64,000 nt of DNA from Monoplex corrugatus (Eukaryota; Mollusca; Gastropoda; Littorinimorpha; Ranellidae). Each line of letters starts with the position of its first letter. The first letter of the stretch is position 1. Where the stretch lies: the NCBI GenBank assembly GCA_030674185.1, contig CM060312.1, positions 24,548,961 to 24,612,960 on the forward strand, written 5' to 3'. The notes under the pieces are model-generated. The model saw only the letters and a list, made by a program, of their open reading frames with translations. It searched no databases and was not told the DNA's origin. This document shows positions 36,836-64,000 of this stretch, one piece after another. Position numbers and translations under genes: made by a program.

Positions 36836-38900
36836 CGTCCACTCAGAGAGTGCAGCTGCCAGACATCAAAGGTGCTACCTCTACCCAGAGCTCCCTGCGG
36901 AGGAAATGACCACCAAGTTTAACACAGTGATGACAGAGACTGCAAATGACCTCTTAGGAAAACAACGCCGGAAAACCCAACCCTGGATTACAGACGAAAT
37001 CCTTGAAATGTGTGACAAAAGAAGAGAAATCAAGAAAGTCAAAAATACAACAGACGGAGCCCTAACCTACAGAAACATCAACAAAGAAATCAGAAAAGGC
37101 ATGAGGGAGGCCAAAGAAGGATGGATACAAAATAAATGCACAGAAATAGAAGACAGCCTAAACAAGAACAACAGCATAAAGGCGTACAAAGTGGTGAAAG
37201 AACTCACCACACAGAGACAGGCAAGGATCAGTACCATTCAAGACAAACAAGGAAAGTACCTGACAGAAGATAAAGAAATCATCCATAGATGGACAGAATA
37301 CTGCTCTGAACTCTACAACCACCAGACACAGGGTGACTCAACTGTCCTTACATGCCAGGAATCAACAAATGACGATGACCACCCTATTCTACGCGAAGAA
37401 GTCGAAACAGCAATACGATCGCTGAAAGATGGAAAAGCTGCTGGAGTGGACAACATCCCAGCAGAACTGATCAAGCATGGAGGGGAGGCAGTGACTGACA
37501 TCCTCTGGAAAATCTGCAACAAAATCTGACAGACGGGAGAATGGCCGACACCTTGGACCCAGTCACTAATCATCACACTTTCCAAGAAAGGCAATTTACA
37601 ACTATGCCAGAATTACAGAACGATCAGCCTTATCAGCCATGCTAGCAAAGTGATGCTGAAAGTCATTTTGAACAGACTGAAACCACAGGCAGAGGAGATC
37701 ATTGCCGAAGAACAAGCGGGATTTCGCAGTGGTAGAAGCACAACAGAACAAATATTCAATCTCAGAGTCCTATGCGAAAAATACAGCCAACACCAACAGG
37801 ACATCTACCACGTTTTTATCGACTTCAAAAAGGCATTTGACAGAGTATGGCATGAAGCACTGTGGGCCACCATGAGGAAGTACAACATGGGAAGGAAGCT
37901 TATTGACACCATCACACAGCTATACGCAAAAGCGAGCAGCGCAGTACTTGTTGAGGGCACAGTGGGGGACTGGTTTCACACATCAGTTGGAGTTCGCCAG
38001 GGCTGTCTCCTCTCTCCAACCTTGTTCAACATCTTCCTTGAGCGCATTATGACGGATGCCCTTGAAAACCATCACGGCTCAGTCAGTATTGGAGGAAGGA
38101 CAATCACCAACTTGAGATTTGCCGACGACATCGATGGGTTGGCTGGAAATGAAGACGAACTTGCCAACCTGGTGAAACACCTGGACGAGACATCATCCAG
38201 ATATGGCATGGAGATCAGTGCCGAAAAGACAAAGTTGATGACAAACAGCACAAAACCAATAGAAAAGAAGATTACAGTCAGCGGGAGTGAGCTGGAAACC
38301 ATGGCTCAGTTCAAATATCTCGGAGCCATTATCAGTGAACAGGGATCGAAAACCGAAGTTCTTGCAAGAGCAGCACAGACAACAGCAGCACTAGCCAAAC
38401 TGAAGCCCATCTGGAGGGACAAAAACATCGCCCTCACTTCCAAACTGAAGCTAATGCACGCATTGGTCAATCTTTCTCTACGCGTGCGAGTCATGGACAC
38501 TAACAGCAGAACTGCAAAAGAAGATCCTGGCAGTAGAAATGAGATGCTTTAGAAGAGTGTTTGGCATCTCATACAAAGACCACATTACCAATGAGGAAGT
38601 GCGAAGAACAATTTCACAGCATGTCAAAAACTATGAAAACCTTCTGACAACAGTAAGAAAAAGGAAACTTCGGTGGTATGGTCACGTGACAAGAACTAAC
38701 GGACTATCAAAAACAATACTCCAAGGAACAGTTCAGGGAGGAAGAAAAAGAGGCAGACAGAGAAAAAGGTGGATGGACAATATTGACGAATGGACAGGAA
38801 AAAGCTTTGCATGACCCAGACCCTTGCTCATGACAGACAGAGGTGGAGACAGACGGTGCGACGTTCATCCATGTGGAGCCCCCACGACCCTGGATAGGGT
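36836..38900 (+). pseudogene. RTE-1 reverse transcriptase half
   Basis: Open from 36840 to a TGA at 37527, then 37650-38460, a frameshift near 38466, 38539-38814, and a last frameshift into SSMWSPHDPG near 38885. The catalytic FADD is present. RT motifs are of the RTE/BovB type (RQGCLLSP, NLRFADDI). Confidence 0.88.
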
Positions 38901-38977
38901 TAAGGGACAGGAAGGAAGGAAGGAAGAAGCCATGTATGAGTGTGTGTGTGTGTGTGTGCGCGGATGCGTATGTGTAT

Positions 38978-39052
38978 GTTCAGCGCTTAGATTTGATTTC
39001 TATCAAGATTTTGCTCTATATAAATATTGTAATTATTATTATTATTATTATC
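38978..39052 (+). repeat. Shared LINE 3' tail motif
   Basis: CAGCGCTTAGATTTGATTTC, TATCAAGATTTTGCTCTATA and TAAATATTGTAATTATTATT form a 75-bp module that also ends D copies (31636-31706) and occurs inverted at 53716-53790. Confidence 0.9.
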
Positions 39053-39415
39053 ATCTGCCTTGTCGCATGGCAATGGCAATCGTTGACCTCCATACGAACC
39101 TATCTTTTGTCGCAGGTTATTTTAAATGGTTCTTGTCATACCTATAAAATTTGCAATTCAGATGGAAACATGCATATTTACATATGTCATTACCATCATC
39201 ATGTGCCGTGTCGCATGGCAATGGCAATCCTTGACCTCCATACGAACCTATCTTTTGTCGCTGCCAGTGCATTTCCTACCCTTTCTGTCCCATCTACTCC
39301 GCAAAACCGGCCAGCGTTTTCTCCTTGGGTCTACCTGATGCTCTTTTTCCCTCCAGCTTTCCTGTTGTGACAAGGTGTTCAAATTTCTCTTGCCTCATAA
39401 AATATCCTGTTGTAC
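39053..39415 (-). mobile_element. Two RTE-2 3' ends separated by an 85-bp segment
   Basis: 39053-39115 and 39190-39415 both match the complement of the RTE-2 3' end (CGCATGGCAATGGCAATC, CTCCATACGAACCTATCTTT). Between them lies an 85-bp segment also found at 30494-30583. Confidence 0.8.
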
Positions 39416-39419
39416 GAAT

Positions 39420-40018
39420 GTACTTTATACGCGTACACTTGAAAATCTATATCTACTGAACGTAACCTCATTTCCAAGATTGTTTATATTTTGAAAATGC
39501 CACATAGAAGACCGAATCGCACAGATGACGAAGGTTTTCTATGCTATTGGAAAAATATGGCTATCATATTATCACTGCTTTCAGATAGAATTTAAAGTGT
39601 CATTGTTTATTCTCTGACACCTTTATTGCTTTATTTTGTGCGGTTTTGTTTTGTTTTGTTCTTTAGTCTGATTGCCTGTTTGTTTCTATGTATTCATTTT
39701 ATGTTTCATAAGATGTTCTTTTTAATAAAATTGTAAAACCAACAACAACGACAACAGCAACAACGACATACATGTAGTTTTTACACAGGCATATTTCAAG
39801 TTATCGTCTATGTTGCTGATAATGATGACACTTCACACACATATGTAGCTCTTGTGGCGGAGATGTTGATGTCTAGCATGTATCTCAAAGTTTCAGTCTC
39901 AGATGCAACAGATTCTGCTTTGTAGATAGTATTTGTCTTTGCATGTTGTTGAAAAACAAGAATTAAAGAGTGAGAAAAAGGATCTCAACCTTAATCATTG
40001 TCTGCATGAGGCTAGTAG
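39420..40018. other. Intergenic sequence, nothing recognised
   Basis: AT-rich unique sequence; no coding frame of substance. Confidence 0.5.
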
Positions 40019-40165
40019 TTTGTTTAGGCCTGTGTTCTCTTTTTCGGTTAGCTTATTCTTGTTACTTCGTTCTCCATCTGGCGAGAGATTTGTTTAGGCC
40101 TGTGTTCTCTTTTTCGGTTAGCTTATTCTTGTTACTTCGTTACACCATTTCTTGTTACTTCGTTC
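40019..40165. repeat. 70-bp tandem duplication
   Basis: GTTTAGGCCTGTGTTCTC and TTTTTCGGTTAGCTTATTC recur at exactly 70-bp spacing; a partial third unit (TCTTGTTACTTCGTT) follows. Confidence 0.92.
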
Positions 40166-40267
40166 ACCATCTGGCAAAAGATGTGGCCTGTGTTTTTCCA
40201 GTTCCTGCTCGTTTCCATTTAGCTTGGTGATCAACGGAGTTGTAGTCGTTCATGTCTCGTCCCCTCA

Positions 40268-40392
40268 CTTTGATAATAATAATAATAATTACAATATTTA
40301 TATAGCGCAAAATCTTGATAAAATCAAATCTAAGCGCTGAAGCAGACACACACGCACGCACGCACGCACGCACGCACGCACACACACGCACG

Positions 40393-40466
<74 letters not shown>

Positions 40467-42322
40467 TGGCTATAAATGGGGAGAAAGAATAAAAGCAATA
40501 AAAGCAAGAATAAAAGCAATGGAAAATTATAGAGAGCATAGCATATACAATAATTATATATTATAACCATGTGATTCCCCTCCGAGCGGAGACAGGCTGC
40601 AGAGGGGGGGGGGGGGGGGGGTTGAGTGAGATTAGGATTTTATGCGGAGGAGAAAAGGTGAGTTTTGAGAGCAGACTTGAAGGAGACAAAAGTAGGTTGC
40701 TGACGGACTGAGAGAGGAAGTTTGTTCCAGGAGAGTGGACCAGAAACAGAGAAGGCTCGTGGACCATAGGTATTGAGCTTAGTGCGTGGAAAGCGAAAAG
40801 TCAGAGGATCGGAGGCAGAGCGGAGGGTACGTGAGGGAACATAGATCTCAAGTAGGCTTGACAGGTAATCGGGGGCTGCGTTATTGAGGCTTTTGTAGCA
40901 CATGGTGTCTAGTTTGTACTGTATGCGCTTTGATACAGGGAGCAGTGAAGTTGTGCCAGGAGAGGAGATATGTGGTCAGCTTTTTTCTTTTTGAGTACAA
41001 GGCGTGCAGCATTGTTTTGAATGCGCTGTAGGATGTGAATGGTGGAGGCAGGAAGACCAGACAGGAGTGAATTGCAATAGTCAATGCGAGACATTATGAA
41101 GGAGAGAACGAGTTTTGCAGTTGTTTCGACAGAGAGATACTTCCTGATCAGCCTTATACGATGGAGATGATAGTAGCAAGATCTGGCAGTTTGAGAAACA
41201 AAGTTGTTCATGGAGAGGGTAGAGTCAAGGCAGACACCAAGGTTTTTAGCTGAATCAGAAATTGGGACTGATGTGTTACATAATGGGAGAGAAAGAAGAG
41301 GCAGCTGAGAAAGTTTCTGACGGGTGCCAATGAGGATAGCTTCTGTCTTGTCGTCATTAAGCTGAAGTTTGTTGAACGTCATCCAGTTCTTAATGTCCGA
41401 GTAACACTCAGTGGTGCGAGTCAACAGGCGCTGTATATTATCAGGTGAGTCACTGTCTTGAAGTTGGGTGTCATCAGCATAGAAGTGGTGTTTTATAGAG
41501 TGGGAGTTGATGATGGTGGACAGGGGGGAAGTGTAAAGAGTGAAAAGAACAGGGCCAAGGACTGATCCTTGTGGAACACCACAGGTCAGGTATGCAGGTT
41601 GAGAGTAAGTGCCATTGATGAGAACAGTTTGTTTTCTGTTTGATGAATACGAAGTGAAAAAGGAGAGAGCAATGTCAGAGATGCCAAAAGTATGATGAAG
41701 TCTAGAAAGGAGAACACCATGGTCAATGGTATCGAAGGCTGCAGACAGATCAAGGAGTGTGAGGAGAGAGACTTTGCCAGTATCAGTTGCAAGGAGGAGA
41801 TTGTTGAGAATGTGTAGTAGGGCAGTTTCAGTGCTATGGCACTGGTGGTAGGCTGACTGGAAAGGATTGAGGAGATTGTTGGCAGACAGGTGAGAGTTCA
41901 GCTGGTTGAGGACGACTTTTTCAAGGAGTTTTGACAAGAAAGAGAGATTAGAGATAGGCCGGTAATTTTTCAGTTCATTTAGGTCTAAATTGTGTTTCTT
42001 GAGGAGAGGGTGAACAATAGCAGACTTGAAAGAATCTGGGACAGTTCCAGTTTGAAGAGAAGTGTTGATGATGTCAGTGATGAATGGGAGGAGAGTAGGG
42101 AGACAGTCGGAGTAGAGAAAACCTGGAAGAGGATCCAGTTCGCAGGTTTTGAACGACATGGATCTGATTGTGTTGAAAATTTCTTCTTGTGAGACTGGGG
42201 TAAAAGTAGTAAGAGGTGTGCCAGAGAAGGAAGGGTCAGGTGGGCATGGTTGACAGGGTGTCCTGTCAAGCCTGTCACGAAGAGTTTGTATTTTGGTGGT
42301 GATTGAGCGATATGGTTGCAAT
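40268..42322 (-). mobile_element. Family D LINE copy 2, with intact RT frame
   Basis: Reading leftwards on the minus strand, a 470-codon open frame (42321-40909) covers RT motifs LDLSAAFDTIDHGVLLSRLH, GVPQGSVLGPVLFTLYTSPL and HHFYADDTQLQ. A frameshift near the LLAQLH patch leads to the C-terminal frame at 40903-40640. The 3' UTR contains the (GT)n complement (40345-40465) and ends with the CAGCGCTTAG-(ATT)n tail at about 40268. The endonuclease half is absent. Confidence 0.9.
40605..40621. repeat. G homopolymer run
   Basis: About 16 consecutive G in the 3' UTR of LINE D copy 2, where other copies have CCCTCTGCAGCCTG or its complement. Confidence 0.9.
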
Positions 42323-42324
42323 TA

Positions 42325-42770
42325 TGAGTTAAACTGTTTGGTCCTCTTGACGGAAGGGGCGGTTAGCGACTTCGTCAGTTTGAATTTGCCATTCGCATGT
42401 GCGCTGAGTCGGTTGTGGCCGCCGTTGCGGAGCTTTCATCAGAACCACTAGCTGATCTCTGAACGGACACAAGGTGGTTGTCATCCATTTCTGTCCGTGG
42501 CTTAAAAGCATTGATCTGATCATGCTCCTCTTATGACCTGTTTCCGATGCTGTTGACTGGTTGGCCTTCTTGGGCTCCCATTTTTGCCAGCTCATCTACT
42601 GTCTCATATCCAAAAATCCCACATTGGGGAGGGGATCCACTGGACGATTACTTTTCTGGTTCTTCTGACTTGCTAGATGGCTTTGGGCAGGTGAGGAAGC
42701 TCGCCATTCTTCAGAGCCTGAATAACATTGAGAAGAAGACCATTTGATAGCGCGTCATTTGTTTGAACCA
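42325..42770 (-). mobile_element. RNase H-bearing LINE fragment
   Basis: Minus-strand frames read NVIQALKNGELPHLPKAI, then VIVQWIPSPPQCGIFGYETV followed by DELAKMGAQEGQP (the QWIPxHCGIxGNExAD RNase H block) and a downstream FRQEDQTV patch. D copy 2 adjoins directly. Two frames are needed, so it is decayed. Confidence 0.75.
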
Positions 42771-42967
42771 TGGAGGCTGCCAGCAATTCAGTTAGCAAAA
42801 TTAGTAACCGGCAGCTGGGGCTAGCAGTACATGATCACTTAAACACTGTTTTCTTTGGAAACATTGTGCTTTTCGGCCCGTATGTCTCATTAATTGTAAT
42901 CAGTTTAAAGTATCGCTCTGCTGTTGCTGTGTATGTTTATAAATTGCTTCATTCGCCTATTTTCACT

Positions 42968-42990
42968 CCCCCCCCCCCCCCCCCCCCCCT
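42968..42990. repeat. C homopolymer run
   Basis: About 21 consecutive C. Confidence 0.9.
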
Positions 42991-43082
42991 CTCTGGTAGA
43001 TCCATCTGCTACAAACTAGAAATAAATGCAAATACGCAACTAAAATCGCACTAAAACATATTGAGATTGTCTATGATAATGA

Positions 43083-43130
43083 TTGACGAAACACGGCAGG
43101 CACAAATTTTCGGCCAGCTGAAATGTATTC
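43083..43130 (+). repeat. Family E fragment
   Basis: ACGGCAGGCACAAATTTTCG followed by GCCAGCTG resembles the E core at 9690 and 12930. Confidence 0.5.
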
Positions 43131-43202
43131 TATGAATTCGTAAACTGACACTTTGGAAATACGAAAACAAAACGAAAAGTATTTTATTTTTGTTATGAAA
43201 TG

Positions 43203-43204
43203 GT

Positions 43205-43284
<80 letters not shown>

Positions 43285-43292
43285 CGTGCGTG
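43203..43292. repeat. (GT)n(GC)n microsatellite
   Basis: GT repeats ending in GCGCGCGC. Confidence 0.95.
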
Positions 43293-43499
43293 TTTCGACT
43301 TCTCTTATCTAACATTCTTACGTAACAGAAAAAAGTTGATCTGGCCAATCCGACTAACCTTTCCATTAGTGAAGTTTTCTGACTGATTAATTAAACTAGT
43401 TTGAACTTTAAGGGGGAGGGGGGGAGGACTGGATTCGACTTTACCAAAGTAATTTCCTATGAATAGGAAGTTTTTTTTGTTTTTTGTTTTTTGTATGAA

Positions 43500-43561
43500 C
43501 GCACGCGCGCACAAACACACACACACACACACACACAAACACGCACGCAAACGTGCGCGCG

Positions 43562-43592
<31 letters not shown>

Positions 43593-43614
43593 AACAACAC
43601 ACACACACACACAC

Positions 43615-43697
<83 letters not shown>
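43500..43697. repeat. (AC)n microsatellite with CG-rich start
   Basis: ACGC/GCGC block followed by about 120 bp of AC. Confidence 0.95.
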
Positions 43698-44035
43698 GCT
43701 TGATGCAACTTGGATCTGCTCGTAGAACTGCTTGTCTCTCTTGTGAAGTTAGGTCATCAATAAATAATGGATTTCTTCGCTATCGGACGTTCAGATTCAG
43801 TCACACTTGAGCTTTACCTTGACTGGTGCTAACAGTAAAAAGAAAACTGTTTTTGTTGATTATTTATGTATTGGACTATACTGCAATGTCTATGGGGTTG
43901 ATGAAACAGCCCAAGGTAAACGCCAAGTCAGCAAATATATCGACTGCAGTGAACTTCTGACAGGATAAGCATTTCATCTTCGTTTGACTACAATATACTA
44001 TCAATCGCATGGTGCCTTTGATTTTTACTCCAGCT

Positions 44036-44165
44036 GGCTGGCTCTGTTGATAGAGCCGTGGACTCTACATCTGATGTCTCGATTTCAGTCCCAGCCAGCA
44101 GCATAATAACTGGCCTGTTCGTTGTTCGTCTAAATGCTTCAATATTTCTTTTGGCGTCAGCGTAG
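44036..44165 (+). mobile_element. tRNA-derived SINE head
   Basis: A-box-like TGGCTCTGTTGATAGAGCC and a degenerate B box CGATTTCAGTCCC at tRNA spacing. The short body ends near 44165. Confidence 0.55.
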
Positions 44166-44169
44166 TATT

Positions 44170-45520
44170 CTTTAGGTAAACCCCCCCCCCTCCCTCACCA
44201 TTTCAAGAAGTTGCCATCGCACAAAGATGTGTGTAGACTCAAAAAATCTTATGAAACGATTGATGGCTGATTTGGGCAGACGGCATATGAAATTGTCTGA
44301 GTGCGATGATTTCCTCTTGAACAAACTCCAGACAATAGGACTACACCGCTGGTTCACCTAGGATGTGAGAAACATAGGTTTGATTCCTGACAAGACTTGT
44401 CTTACTCTATCCCCCATTAAACACTAATTTTTGTGGTCTGGGTGGTGGTCTTTCAAATGAGGTGATAAACAGAAGTCCTAAGTGCAACATATACCCATTT
44501 GCCCGGACAAAGTGCGAGTTTCCGAAAAGAAAATTAAAAGCATAATTATACGGGCATCTGAGATTAAACGCTACAGAAAAATTTATCAAACGTTGTCAAT
44601 ATCTTGATCTATACCGAAGTTAAAATCTGATGTTTAGTTTGTTTTGCAAAGCATGAAAGAAGGCGTGAAAGGCAGCACGAAAGGAAATATGAAACCGAAA
44701 CTAAAATCCTAGCTTCTGCTGAACTCTCCAAGGGCAATAACGCTCACGCGATAACAACAAAAGGCGCAGGGTTGTCTTCAAAGCGTCTATGGCAGTTTCG
44801 AAAGAAGAGCGGATCACGGAAAATATGTGATTTTACACGAAAGTTGTGCACACAGCAAGCAGGGTATGCGTACAGTTGTTAGGAATATTAAGTGTTATCA
44901 ACAGGTGTGCAGGGTTAAAGTGTCACAATTTCGTCTGTCCCTGAATTATGGAAGTATTCATACTAGGCCTACTAGGAATTGTAGGATATGTCCAGACTTG
45001 TTTTTGGAGTTGATCGGATGCCCCAAAGTCTAGTTTGCTGCCGTGCTCAGGTGCTGGTGTACTAGACCTACAAGAAAGGTGGTATGCAGTTTAACGTGGA
45101 TTCTTAGTTTACTGTTTTAGTTGATAAATCAAGATTTTACAGTTTTTAACGAATGATCACTGATGAAGTGAGCATTGGTAATTTTTTAAACCGTAATGGT
45201 ATAGGCCTACGTGTACTAGTACTAGATCTAGTAGTAGACTCTTAAGACTGATATAGTGATAATATAAATATGTAGCCAGGCCTTACCAGTATTTTGTTTT
45301 ATTCTTATAATTTGCACTCAGTCGTTTCATTTTTGTTGTTGTTGTTTGCTTGAGAAGGAATTAATCCCAGTTAAATTGTAAAAGAAATTAAGTCAAATTG
45401 TTTTGATTATTGTCACAATAATTGTGTAAACCAATGTAGACGGGGCCTGTAGTGTAAGTGTAATGTTAAAATGACTACAAGCTAGAGTGTCGTTAGTTAT
45501 GCTTTAATTTGTATTCAGGT
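44170..45520. other. Sequence upstream of CEP83, likely holding its promoter and 5' exon
   Basis: No recognisable repeat for 1.3 kb. By position, the CEP83 promoter and untranslated exon could be here, but I could not fix a TSS or donor. Confidence 0.3.
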
Positions 45521-45524
45521 GTGT

Positions 45525-45682
45525 TTTTTAAATACCCTGTATGATAGATTGGATGTGCGCGAATGCATTGATATGTGTGCGTAATTTTGTTGTTGTTGAA
45601 GTTTTGTGTTTCAAAGAGGTTAGAGCCCTGATATGGCTCTACCCAGTCCGCTGGGCTTTAAATAACAATAACAATAAAAAAG
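45525..45682 (+). mobile_element. Family C element, 5'-truncated
   Basis: GCGCGAATGCATTGATATGT, then GTTAGAGCCCTGATATGGCT and CTGGGCTTTAAATAACAATA match the 3' half of family C. The (AAC/AAT)n tail ends at 45680. Confidence 0.8.
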
Positions 45683-46081
45683 AATGTTAGTGATTATATA
45701 CATGTGTGTTTATGTGTCTGTGTGTGTGTCTGTCTCTGTGTAACTGTAAGTGCATGTGTGTGGATGCAAACATGTTTGCTTGTTTTTTTGTTTTGTTTTT
45801 TATTTGAGAATGGAACCTGGGATCTTATTCTGCCATATTTGATGAAAATCCATGAGAAATGCCCTCCCATGTATCTGTATCATACATGTTAAAAATCTGT
45901 CTGTATGTGCTTATCATGTGTGGAAATGTGCTTATATATGTGGATATGTACATATGTGCATATATATATATACATTTTTTGCTTTGTACTTTAAAGGTGT
46001 GTAATTTCGTTTATGATGATGGTGATGATGATGATGATGACATATTTTTTTTATTTCATACCTCAGGAGCCATCAGGCAGT

Positions 46082-63720
<17,639 letters not shown>

Positions 63721-63851
63721 GTAAGTACCCACACTTTCCTCTTGTTTGGTGTGAGTGCTTAGGTGTAAGGCTGTTGATGCTAGTTGCTGACTTTGTCTAG
63801 AACATTTAGGCTACAGTTGCAGATGAATAACACTAGTGCAGAACTGGTTGA

Positions 63852-64000
63852 CTATCCACAGACAAATATATGCCCAACAGAAACTTGGTCAGTAGACTGA
63901 TTTTTAAAGCCAAACAGCAATATGTAGACAACAAAATCACTAGCTCAAAATCTTCCGAGGAACTTTTCCAGTTGACTAGCCAAGTGATGGGCCTCACCTC
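63852..64000 (+). mobile_element. LINE fragment, endonuclease-RT linker, runs off the window
   Basis: The plus-strand frame reads NLVSRLIFKAKQQYVDNKIT and then SSKSSEELFQLTSQVMGLT, the usual linker before the RT of CR1/RTE-type LINEs. No stop up to the right edge. Confidence 0.6.

Larger units (their letters stand above)
35527..39052 (+). mobile_element. RTE-1 LINE with inverted 5' half (twin-priming structure)
   Basis: 36836-39052 reads forward: LPAEEMTTKFNTVMTETAND, DDHPILREEVETAIRSL, EEQAGFRSGRSTTEQIFNLR, IDFKKAFDRVWHEALW, VGVRQGCLLSPTLFNIFLE, NLRFADDIDGLAGNEDEL and the C-terminal KRKLRWYGHVTR. The (GT)n, CAGCGCTTAG and (ATT)n tail follow. 35527-36835 is the same element's 5' half on the minus strand: IATWNVRTLAQPGKLHELTH, VVGLSEVRWKDHGEHQ and IQGDWNAKVG, ending SIAESFQATIGGKFAV. 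The two halves meet head to head, with the element's 5' end in the middle. Confidence 0.9.

Noticed and set aside
44827..45033. 68-codon frame upstream of CEP83 as its 5' coding exon
   Set aside because: No donor in phase with 46067 and no resemblance to the CEP83 N-terminus.

Overview
This is an animal nuclear genome window: spliced genes, long introns and very dense repeats. I found no bacterial, viral or organellar signature. The mix of LINEs (RTE-like and CR1/L2-like), a Penelope-like element, tRNA-derived SINEs, piggyBac-like TTAA elements and abundant (AC)n arrays fits a lophotrochozoan, most likely a gastropod mollusc. That assignment rests on the look of the repeats and is not proven.

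Two host genes can be rebuilt from exons with matching splice phases. On the minus strand, from 29567 down to 5587, five coding exons encode a complete 276-residue glycine N-acyltransferase-like (GNAT fold) enzyme. On the plus strand, from 46082 to the right edge, ten exons encode the first ~605 residues of CEP83 (CCDC41), the coiled-coil protein of mother-centriole distal appendages; its last ~100 residues should lie beyond 64000. The genes are divergent. I see no functional link between them.

The rest is mostly mobile DNA. 1-5500: LINE 3' ends, SINEs, (AC)n and a pentanucleotide satellite. 6000-29490: acyltransferase introns carrying RTE-like LINE copies, a broken Penelope-like element with a GIY-YIG endonuclease frame, nested palindromic TTAA elements and a ~95-bp-arm inverted repeat. 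29600-43700: the intergenic region, a LINE graveyard with three copies of a CR1/L2-like family (called D here), a twin-priming rearranged RTE-like element and an RNase H LINE fragment. 46267-63619: CEP83 introns with another D copy, a SINE, an inverted LINE ORF1/tail pair, an internally deleted piggyBac-like element, a TIR element with GC-rich hairpins and three different minisatellites.

Local names used below: RTE-1 and RTE-2 (two RTE-like LINE families), D (CR1/L2-like LINE with a (GT)n-containing 3' UTR), B (a SINE-like family), C (a ~550-bp retroposed repeat) and E (a short repeat with a GGCC..GGCC hairpin). These are labels for this window, not database names.
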